Below, one piece after another: positions 5,668-12,233 of a DNA stretch of 14,360 nt; within the stretch, counting starts at the first letter, position 1; every line of letters starts with the position of its first letter. The notes under the pieces are model-generated. The model did not search any database. It was given only the letters and a program-made list of their open reading frames with translations, and was not told the origin of the DNA. The stretch covers positions 1 through 14,360 of the forward strand of contig JAGHTQ010000232.1 of assembly GCA_018065295.1 (NCBI GenBank). The letters run 5' to 3'. The position numbers were made by a program, and so were the translations under genes. Source of the stretch: Candidatus Colimonas fimequi (GTDB lineage: Bacteria; Bacillota; Clostridia; Peptostreptococcales; Anaerovoracaceae).

Positions 5668-6417
5668 TTATTCGCGATTAGCCGCCGCTCTACGTGAAAA
5701 TACGAAGTAGAGAACCAGACATACGATGATGATTGTAATGCTGATTACCTGGGCCTGCTTCAGTGGGCTGATCATGAGGGAGTCTGTTCGCAGGGATTCT
5801 ACGAAGATTCGCTCGATGGAGTAGAGGATGCCGTAGAGGCAGATGAGCTGGCCGGCGAACTTGCGTCTTCCAATCATGTAGGAGAGGAAGATGAAGAGGA
5901 GGAAGCACCAGATTGATTCGTAGAGGAATGTAGGGTGACATCCAACGCCGTTAATGTTTACTGCCCATGGCAGGTCAGTTGGTCCGCCGTGTGCTTCGGA
6001 GTTAAAGTAGTTACCCCAGCGACCGATTGCCTGACCCAGAGCAATTGATGGTGCTGCCAGGTCGAAGGTGTTCAGGGTACCCATCTTCCAAAGCTTAGTC
6101 ACGATGAACGCCGCCAGGAATGCTCCGATGAGGCCGCCGTGGATAGCTAGACCGCCTTCTCTGATATTAATAATTTTGTGAAAATCACCGGCATAGTCTG
6201 ACCTTTCGATAATAACGTAATAGGCTCTGGCGCCGATTACCGGAGTAGGTATAGCGATAAGCAAAGCAGTAAAGAGCTTATCAGGATCTACTCCCAGTCT
6301 TGGTGCACGCTTTATTGCAATGCCGCAGCCTAGCATCACTCCGGTTGCAATGAGAATGCCATACCACATGATGTTAAGGCCGAATATTGTAAATGCCACA
6401 GGGTTTGGAACAGGCAT
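5668..6417 (-). CDS. lgt: Prolipoprotein diacylglyceryl transferase Lgt
   Basis: A 249-residue integral membrane enzyme that moves diacylglycerol from phosphatidylglycerol to the lipobox cysteine of prolipoproteins, the first step in lipoprotein maturation. Hydrophobic segments recur through the protein, with clear ones near residues 14-33, 95-108, 168-184 and 223-241. Family signatures are HGGLIGA (from H93), the RWGNYFNSEAHGG block with R133, HPTFLYES (161-168) and the late IERIFVE segment. Length is a little short of the E. coli enzyme but normal for Firmicutes. The start ATG 6417 has AGGAG (6423-6427, minus strand) close upstream. A strong promoter drives it, overlapping the one for sfsA on the other strand, and a hairpin terminator separates it from ychF. 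Confidence 0.97.
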   Translation of the reverse strand: MPVPNPVAFTIFGLNIMWYGILIATGVMLGCGIAIKRAPRLGVDPDKLFTALLIAIPTPVIGARAYYVIIERSDYAGDFHKIINIREGGLAIHGGLIGAFLAAFIVTKLWKMGTLNTFDLAAPSIALGQAIGRWGNYFNSEAHGGPTDLPWAVNINGVGCHPTFLYESIWCFLLFIFLSYMIGRRKFAGQLICLYGILYSIERIFVESLRTDSLMISPLKQAQVISITIIIVCLVLYFVFSRRAAANRE

Positions 6418-6430
6418 ATTGACTCCTTTC

Positions 6431-6460
6431 TTGTCATAAGAACTTAGTCTATATTATACT
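6431..6460 (+). promoter_or_regulatory. Promoter of sfsA
   Basis: TTGTCA (6431-6436) and TATACT (6455-6460) are separated by 18 bases. Predicted transcription begins near 6467, about 35 bases before the GTG start at 6502. The -10 shares four bases with the -10 of the opposing lgt promoter. Confidence 0.6.
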
Positions 6461-6480
6461 ATTGATAGCAGTTTTTGCAA
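6453..6480 (-). promoter_or_regulatory. Promoter of lgt
   Basis: On the minus strand, TTGCAA (-35, 6475-6480) and a perfect TATAAT (-10, 6453-6458) are separated by 16 bases. Transcription would start near 6446, giving a leader of about 29 bases. Confidence 0.72.
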
Positions 6481-6501
6481 AGAATTAGAGAGGATTATCA
6501 C

Positions 6502-7230
6502 GTGCATTACGATAACATAGTCAGTGGACACTTCGTAGCAAGACCAAACAGGTTTATTGCTGAAGTTGAGATAGATGGAGAGCTTACAAGAGCACATGTG
6601 AAGAATACAGGAAGGTGCAAGGAACTGCTGGTGCCGGGAGCACGAGTGTTTCTGGAGGACTTCGACGGCAGAATGGGCACACGCAAAATGCGCTACTCAC
6701 TGATTGGAGTAGAGAAGGAAGTTGCTTCTGGGAGCACAGAGGTGGCTAAGCTTATGATAAACATGGACTCTCAGGCGCCAAATCACGTAGTGCGTGAAGC
6801 ACTGGAGGCTGGAACACTGAGTCTGCCTGGCTTCGGAAGAGCCAGCAAGGTCAAGTGGGAGCACAAATATGGTGACTCACGAGTTGATTTTTATCTAGAA
6901 AACGACAATGGCGATAAAGGCCTTGTTGAAGTGAAGGGCGTGACTCTTGAGGAAGACGGCGTTGCCAGATTCCCGGATGCTCCCACACAGCGAGGTATTA
7001 AGCACATTCACGAGTTGCAGCATGCGGTTCATGAGGGGTATTATGCAGCAATCCTTTTCGTAATCCAGATGAAGCCAATGAAGTGGTTTGAACCTAATGA
7101 CGTGACACATGAAGCGTTCGGCACTGCTTTGCGTCAGGCGGACAAGAGTGGCGTGCACGTGCTGGCGTATGACTGTAATGTTACTACAAATGAACTCGTG
7201 TTGGCGGATCCAGTAGAGGTTAGATTATAA
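6502..7230 (+). CDS. sfsA: SfsA family DNA/RNA nuclease-like protein
   Basis: A 242-residue SfsA protein (sugar fermentation stimulation protein A). The family has an N-terminal OB-like domain and a C-terminal restriction-endonuclease-like domain, but its cellular role is unsettled. The N-terminal signature FVARPNRFIAEVEIDG and the HVKNTGRCKELLVPGA block are clear. The nuclease-like half shows the VDFYLEND...VEVKGV core and the RFPDAPTQRGIKHIHEL signature. The start is GTG 6502, chosen because AGAGAGGA (6487-6494) lies seven bases upstream and the encoded N-terminus then matches the family. A TTG at 6475 in the same frame sits upstream of any ribosome site. It is monocistronic, divergent from lgt and closed by a bidirectional terminator shared with the convergent shell gene. 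Confidence 0.95.
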   Translation: MHYDNIVSGHFVARPNRFIAEVEIDGELTRAHVKNTGRCKELLVPGARVFLEDFDGRMGTRKMRYSLIGVEKEVASGSTEVAKLMINMDSQAPNHVVREALEAGTLSLPGFGRASKVKWEHKYGDSRVDFYLENDNGDKGLVEVKGVTLEEDGVARFPDAPTQRGIKHIHELQHAVHEGYYAAILFVIQMKPMKWFEPNDVTHEAFGTALRQADKSGVHVLAYDCNVTTNELVLADPVEVRL

Positions 7231-7251
7231 AATAAGATGACTATAGATGAT

Positions 7252-7281
7252 AAAAGAGGAACCAAAAGTGGTTCCTCTTTT
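7252..7281. terminator. Bidirectional terminator between convergent sfsA and pduB-like genes
   Basis: AAAAGAGGAACC (7252-7263) pairs with GGTTCCTCTTTT (7270-7281), and one further A-T pair closes the loop. A T-run continues to about 7284 on the plus strand, and the A-run at 7252-7255 serves the minus strand. Confidence 0.92.
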
Positions 7282-7282
7282 T

Positions 7283-7996
7283 TTATTTAAGAAATGGTGT
7301 TCCGACGCTTGTGAGTGGTTCTCCCATTGAGTTAAGAAGGATTGTTCCAATCTCACGTCCTGTAATTACGGCTTCTTTAACAGCTGCGGCATCACCGGTA
7401 ACTGTAAGTATTACTTCGTTGGAGTGGCTTGTGCCGATACTTGGTGTCATGTATGAGAGCAGCTCGACCTCGGCGCTCTTGAGTGCGCGATCAGCCATGA
7501 CGAGTCCGGCTGAAGCAGGTGAGCCACAGATAAATCCAAAAGCGTGTCCGATAGGAGCACCAAACATTTTGTTAAGGGCTTGACCGGCATTAGCTGTGTA
7601 TGCGAATTCCAGGTGTCCTGCATCATTGAGATACAATTCTCCAGCGTTCTTATCTGTTAATTCCAAAGCAATCTCGATGGCTTCCCTAGCATCCTCAAGA
7701 TTCTCTGCACCAAGAACGATGTAGTTACCGTGACCTCCCCAGCCTTTGGTATCTCTAGGCAGATCGATGGTGAGAACTTGAGTGTTAGTCATCTTAACGG
7801 CATCATCGATAGCTGTAATCTGACCAGCTGCACCAGTTCTTGAACTGAATATGCCAAGTGCTCTGAATTCATCAGGTATGTTCATTGATTTATGAAGTTG
7901 TCTATCTACGCTTCCAATAACAAGACCGATGGTATCTAACGTAGCAGTACCAACGAATTCTGATAACTGTGAAGCATCGTGGAATTTAATATCCAT
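7283..7996 (-). CDS. pduB: PduB-type tandem-BMC (BMC-T) microcompartment shell protein
   Basis: A 237-residue shell protein with two BMC domains in tandem (about residues 10-110 and 125-225), the trimer-forming class that builds facet tiles. Family landmarks are SEFVGTA near the N-terminus, RDTKGWGGHGNYIVLGAE at the end of domain 1, then NDAGHLEFAYTA, ALNKMFGAPIGHAFG and GTSHSNEVIL in domain 2. The closest remembered match is PduB rather than EutL. It corresponds to the short PduB' form: in-frame stops lie directly upstream of ATG 7996, so the N-terminal extension that tethers Salmonella PduB to cargo is absent. It stands alone between sfsA and mraZ, about 7 kb from the BMC-H gene, with its own promoter and terminator. 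The ribosome site (AAGTGAG) is only moderate. Confidence 0.94.
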   Translation of the reverse strand: MDIKFHDASQLSEFVGTATLDTIGLVIGSVDRQLHKSMNIPDEFRALGIFSSRTGAAGQITAIDDAVKMTNTQVLTIDLPRDTKGWGGHGNYIVLGAENLEDAREAIEIALELTDKNAGELYLNDAGHLEFAYTANAGQALNKMFGAPIGHAFGFICGSPASAGLVMADRALKSAEVELLSYMTPSIGTSHSNEVILTVTGDAAAVKEAVITGREIGTILLNSMGEPLTSVGTPFLK

Positions 7997-8027
7997 GTAA
8001 CTGACTCACTTTCATTAATTCTGTTTT

Positions 8028-8056
8028 ATTTTACTCTATTTTAGAGCAAAAGTCAC
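8028..8056 (-). promoter_or_regulatory. Possible promoter of the pduB-like gene
   Basis: On the minus strand, GTGACT (8051-8056, four of six -35 bases) and TAAAAT (8028-8033, five of six -10 bases) are separated by 17 bases. Predicted transcription starts near 8021, about 25 bases before the start codon. Confidence 0.45.
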
Positions 8057-8141
8057 AGGTTATTTTTTAACGCTCCATTCAAGGCTCTGTAAGCCCTTTT
8101 TAGGTGACATTGTGATGCGTTTTAACAAAAAAATCATGATT

Positions 8142-8192
8142 GTGGAGTAAAAGGGTTGAAAAGTGGTGTAAAGGGGTTTAAAATGGAGTAAA
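8142..8192 (+). promoter_or_regulatory. MraZ-box-like operator: five phased repeats
   Basis: GTGGAGTAAA (8142-8151), GTGGTGTAAA (8163-8172) and ATGGAGTAAA (8183-8192) recur every 20-21 bases. The related AGGGTTGAAA (8152-8161) and GGGGTTTAAA (8173-8182) lie between them. The array therefore has a 10-11 base helical repeat. MraZ is known to bind short tandem G-rich boxes upstream of its own gene, so this is the probable autoregulatory site of the dcw cluster. Confidence 0.78.
8156..8184 (+). promoter_or_regulatory. Promoter of the mraZ operon, inside the MraZ boxes
   Basis: TTGAAA (8156-8161) and TAAAAT (8179-8184) are separated by exactly 17 bases. Both hexamers lie inside the repeat array, so bound MraZ would block RNA polymerase. 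Transcription would begin near 8191, giving a leader of about 117 bases. Confidence 0.68.
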
Positions 8193-8290
8193 TCTCACAC
8201 TAGGGGAGGACTATACCTTGGCGAGCGCTATTTTAGCGACCAATTGGTGAGAAATCCCCGGATAACAGGGCGAAATCCCATAAGAACGAT
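8193..8290 (+). other. Foldable mraZ leader RNA
   Basis: The leader can form nested stems: GGGGA (8203-8207) with TCCCC (8255-8259), TTGG (8218-8221) with CCAA (8240-8243), and a terminal CGCTA-TTT-TAGCG hairpin (8226-8238). A second small hairpin is GGG (8268-8270) with CCC (8277-8279). GAAATCCC is repeated at 8251-8258 and 8272-8279, so GGGGA could switch partners. There is no terminator T-run. I match it to no known riboswitch class. Confidence 0.4.
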
Positions 8291-8307
8291 AATTCAGAGG
8301 AGCAAAC

Positions 8308-8751
8308 ATGTTCGTAGGAAAGTTTAACAACTCAATAGACAGCAAGGCGAGAATGATCGTTCCTGCTAAGTTCAGACTCGAACTGGGCGCTTCTTGTGTT
8401 ATCGCTAAGGGACTGGATACGTGTCTGACTGTTTATACAGAAGCAGAGTGGGATAAGTTCGTAACAGAGAAACTCGCACCTTTGCCAGACAGTAATCCTA
8501 ATGCAAGAAAGCTGAAGAGATATTTCTTCTCATCAGCCAATTCGTGTGAAGTAGATAAGCAGGGAAGAGTGAAGATTCCACAGGACCTTCTTGATTATGC
8601 AGGAATCGATAAGGAGCTTGTTACTATCGGAAGTAATAACACAATCGAGATCTGGAGTAAGGAAGAATGGGATAAGCAGCTTGACGAAGAATCAGGCGAA
8701 CTTCTCAATGCAAGTGAAATAGCAGAGGGCCTTGAGCAGTATGGATTTTAA
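8308..8751 (+). CDS. mraZ: Transcriptional regulator and cell-division protein MraZ
   Basis: A 147-residue MraZ protein, near the usual 143-150. It has two AbrB/SpoVT-like swapped-hairpin domains and assembles into rings that bind tandem DNA boxes in front of the dcw cluster. Each half carries the signature DxxxR: D11-R15 in DSKARMIVPAKFR and D83-R87 in DKQGRVKIPQDL. The start ATG 8308 has AGAGGAG (8296-8302) five bases upstream. Directly upstream lies a promoter embedded in candidate MraZ boxes, which points to autorepression. The end overlaps the rsmH start by 11 bases, implying translational coupling and a shared transcript. Confidence 0.98.
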   Translation: MFVGKFNNSIDSKARMIVPAKFRLELGASCVIAKGLDTCLTVYTEAEWDKFVTEKLAPLPDSNPNARKLKRYFFSSANSCEVDKQGRVKIPQDLLDYAGIDKELVTIGSNNTIEIWSKEEWDKQLDEESGELLNASEIAEGLEQYGF

Positions 8752-9682
8752 ACATGTGCCGGTTCTCTATAACGAATGTCTGGAGAACCTGAAGATCAAA
8801 CCAGATGGAATATATGTCGATGGCACTCTGGGCGGCGGAGGTCACTCTCACGGAATTGGAGAGCGACTCAGTCCTAAGGGAACCCTTATCGGCATTGACA
8901 GAGACCAGGATGCCATCAAGGCAGCTGGTGAGAGATTAAAGGATTTAGATTGTAATGTAATTCTCGTTCAGAGTAATTACGCTGATATAAAAGAAGTCCT
9001 TGAGGACCTTGATATCGAGGGTATCGACGGAGCACTCCTCGATATCGGTGTTTCCTCATATCAGCTGGACAACAGTGAGAGAGGCTTCTCATACATGCAG
9101 GATGCACCGCTGGATATGCGAATGAACAGAAACGAGAGTTTCTCAGCATATGATGTCATCAATGACTACAGCGAGAACAGACTGTATGAAATTATAAGCA
9201 AATATGGCGAAGAACGTTGGGCTAAGAGAATCGCCCAGTTCATAGTTGATGCCAGAGCCGACGGTCCTATAGAGACTACAGGTCAGCTGGTAGACATTAT
9301 TAAGGCTGCGATACCAGCGTCTGCAAGACGCGATGGTCCGCATCCAGCGAAGCGTACATTTCAGGCAATCCGTATCGAAGTAAACAGCGAACTGGATCAG
9401 CTTGAGAGCGCTGTGGATAAGTACTGTGATGTGCTCAATCCACGCGGCAGACTTTGCATAATAACATTCCATTCACTGGAAGACAGAATCGTCAAGGAAG
9501 CATTCCGAGACAGACTCAATCCTTGTACATGTCCTCCTGAACTGCCGGTTTGTGTGTGCGGCAAGAAGAGCGACGTGAAGAAGGTAACTGGTAAACCGAT
9601 AGTATCCTGCGAGCAGGAACTTGAGGAGAACCCTAGAGCACGTAGCGCTAAACTGCGCGTAATTGAGAAGAAAAAGTACTAG
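8741..9682 (+). CDS. rsmH: 16S rRNA (cytosine1402-N4)-methyltransferase RsmH
   Basis: A 313-residue SAM-dependent methyltransferase (also called MraW) that methylates N4 of C1402 in the ribosomal P site. The start is ATG 8741 (MDFKHVPVLYNECL), with GAGGG at 8725-8729 and an 11-base overlap with mraZ. An upstream TTG at 8732 is too close to that site. The SAM-binding loop DGTLGGGGHSHGI starts at D27. It is followed by LLDIGVSSYQLD, the RGFSYMQDAPLDMRM signature, HPAKRTFQAIRIEVNSEL and IITFHSLEDR. A cysteine-rich stretch, CTCPPELPVCVCGKKS, near the C-terminus is a common feature of Firmicutes RsmH. It is the second gene of the dcw operon, 22 bases before ftsL. Confidence 0.98.
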   Translation: MDFKHVPVLYNECLENLKIKPDGIYVDGTLGGGGHSHGIGERLSPKGTLIGIDRDQDAIKAAGERLKDLDCNVILVQSNYADIKEVLEDLDIEGIDGALLDIGVSSYQLDNSERGFSYMQDAPLDMRMNRNESFSAYDVINDYSENRLYEIISKYGEERWAKRIAQFIVDARADGPIETTGQLVDIIKAAIPASARRDGPHPAKRTFQAIRIEVNSELDQLESAVDKYCDVLNPRGRLCIITFHSLEDRIVKEAFRDRLNPCTCPPELPVCVCGKKSDVKKVTGKPIVSCEQELEENPRARSAKLRVIEKKKY

Positions 9683-9704
9683 GATATTTATTAAGGGGAA
9701 GTAA

Positions 9705-10157
9705 ATGATCGACGCAGAAAAATGGTATGAATACCAGAGGGACTACCAGAAATATGGTTTAGATATGAAGCCTGAGAGGGTTAAGCCGAAGACTCGCAAG
9801 AGAAGGGTTATTGTAAGACCTGATGCCAGAAACAGAGCGGAAACGCGCAAGATGGCTATTTCGGCAGTGGCTATTCTCGGCGTTGTTTGCATATTCGCAA
9901 TTATGGTAACAGCATTCTGTGCTGACCTGCGCTATGATATTAACGATCAGATGAGAACTAACGCTGAGCTTCAGGGCGAAATCGAGAACCTGCAGGCACA
10001 GCTTTATAGTTCAACAAACATCGGTGTAGTTGAGAGCACAGCTGCAAGCACAATGGGAATGGTTTACCCAACTAAGAAGAAACAGATTTATATTACTAAC
10101 GCGGATGTTCCAGAAGAAGGCTTCGCTGCAGTACTGAGAGATAAGGCATACAACTGA
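9705..10157 (+). CDS. ftsL: Cell division protein FtsL
   Basis: A 150-residue bitopic membrane protein in the invariable ftsL slot between rsmH and the division PBP. It has a highly basic cytoplasmic tail (residues 22-49, rich in Lys and Arg) and one membrane helix at about 51-72. A short leucine/glutamine coiled coil follows (about 77-101), then the TAASTMGMVYPTKKKQIYI segment that is typical of FtsL/FtsB-type proteins. FtsL binds DivIC (FtsB) and activates septal peptidoglycan synthesis by FtsW and the PBP. ATG 9705 has AAGGGG (9693-9698) six bases upstream. FtsL sequences are poorly conserved, so identification rests on topology, the C-terminal motif and position. Confidence 0.9.
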   Translation: MIDAEKWYEYQRDYQKYGLDMKPERVKPKTRKRRVIVRPDARNRAETRKMAISAVAILGVVCIFAIMVTAFCADLRYDINDQMRTNAELQGEIENLQAQLYSSTNIGVVESTAASTMGMVYPTKKKQIYITNADVPEEGFAAVLRDKAYN

Positions 10158-10190
10158 TGCCCTAGTTTTAATAGAGAAAAACAGTAAAAT

Positions 10191-10222
10191 ACCCGGACAG
10201 GTGAGCAAATACAGGTCCGGGT
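10191..10222 (+). terminator. Intercistronic hairpin between ftsL and the PBP gene
   Basis: ACCCGGAC (10191-10198) pairs with GTCCGGGT (10215-10222) across a 16-base loop, followed by the U-rich TAATTTTAT. The tract is interrupted by A residues, so complete termination is unlikely. It looks like a weak terminator, attenuator or processing site that could lower expression of the downstream genes relative to mraZ-rsmH-ftsL. Confidence 0.5.
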
Positions 10223-10242
10223 TAATTTTATAAAGGAGAATA

Positions 10243-12231
10243 ATGATACCATCATCCAATAGAAGCAAAAGAAACTTAATATGGCTGATCGCAGTTATTT
10301 TCGCAATTATGCTGGCCTTGATTATCAAGGTTGGCTGGATTGTAGTAATCCATGGCGACGAGTATTCAATTCTGGCTTTGCAGCAGCAGACACGAGATAC
10401 AACTATCGAGGCAGAACGTGGAACTATCTACGACACTAACGGCAAGGAACTGGCAGTAAGCGTTACTTGTTACACCATCTGGGTTCGTCCAGGTGACGTT
10501 CAGAGTGGTGAGAACAAGATCGAAGCAGAAGCTAACAAGAACCTGGTTAAGAACAAGCTGTCCGAAATTCTTGATATGGACGAGGGCGAAGTTGAAGAAC
10601 TGGTAACCAAGGAACAGAATCTTGTTAAGATCAAGAAGGGTGTAGACAAGGCTACTGCTGATAAGATTCGTGAAGAGAAACTTCGCGGCGTTGAAATCGT
10701 AGAAGACACAATGAGAAGCTACCCAATGGGAGCATTCGCATCTCACGTTCTGGGCACAGTATCATCTGACAACAACGGTCTTGGCGGTCTGGAACTTGAA
10801 TACAACAGCTACCTGAGCGGTATCGAAGGTAGAGAAAGCAGATACACAGATACAAGAGGTAACAGCCTTTCATACGGCAAGGCATCATACTATGCTGCTG
10901 AAGACGGCTACAACCTGGTAACTACAATCGACTCAGTAATTCAGTACTACACTGAAGAGTCACTGAAGAAGGTTCAGAAGGATACTAAGGCTGACAGAGT
11001 GCAGGCTATCGTAATGGATCCGAAGACTGGCGACATTTTGGCAATGGCACAGACACCTGACTTCGACCTGAACAATCCTCAGGAGCCGCTCAGTAAGAAA
11101 GAAAAGGCTAAGTTCGAGAAACTGAGCACAGAAGAGAAGCAGAAGTACATCCAGAACATGTGGAGAAACCCACTTATCTGTGACGTATACGAACCTGGAT
11201 CAACATTTAAGCTTCTGACAACAGCAATCGCTCTTGAAGAAGACGCAGCTACTCTTAAATCAACATACTACGACAAGGGATACATCAGAATCGCAGATGC
11301 AACAATCCACTGCTGGAGAACAGGCCAGCCACACGGTAAGGAAACCCTTGCTGAAGCGGTATCAAACTCATGTAACCCGGTATTCGTTAAATTGGCCAAC
11401 AAGGTTGGCATTACTAAGTACTATGACCACCTGGATACTTTTGGCATAACTGGTCGTACAGACATCGACTTCCCAGGCGAAGGAACAGCAATCATGCAGT
11501 CTGAAGATACGGCAGGTCCTGTAGGTCTTGGTACTATCGGTTTCGGTCAGGGTATCGCCGTAACACCAATCCAGCTGATTACAGCAATCAGCTCCTTCGG
11601 TAACGACGGTAAGATGATGAAGCCTAGACTTGTTAAGGAAATTACCGATAACAAGGGCAAGACAGTGAAGGAATTCGATACTGAAGTTGTTAGACAGACT
11701 GTATCAAAGGAAACAGCCGACGAAATGTGTGAAATCATGCAGTTCGTTGTAGATAACGGTGGTGCTGGAACTGTTAAGATCAAGGGCTACAACGTAGGCG
11801 CCAAGACAGGTACAGCAAACAAAGTTAGAAACGGTAAATACGTAGATGAGACTTACTCATCAGCCATCGCCATGGCACCAATGGAAGACCCTAAGGTAGC
11901 GGTTCTTCTCATCGTAGATAACCCTAAGGGTATCCACTACGGTGGTGTTGTAGCGGGTCCTGGAACTAAGAGAATTCTCAAGAACGTTCTCAACTACATG
12001 AACGTTGTTCCAGATGAGACAGCTGATGATGAGGATAAGGAAGAACTGGTCAAGGTGCCTGACATGGTAGGCAAGAACGCCAGTGAATGCGTTGAACTTC
12101 TGGCTTCAAAGGATCTGAAGCACGATTACGACGAGAAGGCTGCTGAAGCAAGCGACTTCACCGTAACTAAGCAGTATCCAGAGGCTGGCATGAAGGTTAA
12201 GAAGGGAACCAAGGTTTACTTGTACGACTAA
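10243..12231 (+). CDS. ftsI: Class B penicillin-binding protein with C-terminal PASTA domain (FtsI/SpoVD type)
   Basis: A 662-residue monofunctional DD-transpeptidase that cross-links septal peptidoglycan. It has a short cytoplasmic tail, one membrane helix at about 12-34, and the dimerisation-domain opening EAERGTIYDTNGKELAVS. The transpeptidase motifs are S320-T-F-K323 (nucleophile), S376-C-N378 and K521-T-G523. A single PASTA domain follows (about 603-661, beginning VKVPDMVG). ATG 10243 has AAGGAG (10233-10238) four bases upstream. Bacillus has two paralogues in this region, PBP2B with two PASTA domains and SpoVD with one. The single PASTA here resembles SpoVD, but the gene is the only PBP in the window and sits next to ftsL, so a vegetative division role is likely. 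The symbol is therefore given by role, not by subfamily certainty. Confidence 0.94.
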   Translation: MIPSSNRSKRNLIWLIAVIFAIMLALIIKVGWIVVIHGDEYSILALQQQTRDTTIEAERGTIYDTNGKELAVSVTCYTIWVRPGDVQSGENKIEAEANKNLVKNKLSEILDMDEGEVEELVTKEQNLVKIKKGVDKATADKIREEKLRGVEIVEDTMRSYPMGAFASHVLGTVSSDNNGLGGLELEYNSYLSGIEGRESRYTDTRGNSLSYGKASYYAAEDGYNLVTTIDSVIQYYTEESLKKVQKDTKADRVQAIVMDPKTGDILAMAQTPDFDLNNPQEPLSKKEKAKFEKLSTEEKQKYIQNMWRNPLICDVYEPGSTFKLLTTAIALEEDAATLKSTYYDKGYIRIADATIHCWRTGQPHGKETLAEAVSNSCNPVFVKLANKVGITKYYDHLDTFGITGRTDIDFPGEGTAIMQSEDTAGPVGLGTIGFGQGIAVTPIQLITAISSFGNDGKMMKPRLVKEITDNKGKTVKEFDTEVVRQTVSKETADEMCEIMQFVVDNGGAGTVKIKGYNVGAKTGTANKVRNGKYVDETYSSAIAMAPMEDPKVAVLLIVDNPKGIHYGGVVAGPGTKRILKNVLNYMNVVPDETADDEDKEELVKVPDMVGKNASECVELLASKDLKHDYDEKAAEASDFTVTKQYPEAGMKVKKGTKVYLYD

Positions 12232-12233
12232 TT

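Noticed and set aside
6475..6501. TTG 6475 as start of sfsA
   Set aside because: It lies in the -35 of the lgt promoter with no ribosome site; GTG 6502 has one at the right distance.
8083..8100. Small GGCT/AGCC hairpin followed by CTTTTT upstream of mraZ
   Set aside because: Only four base pairs and no gene on the plus strand that it would terminate.
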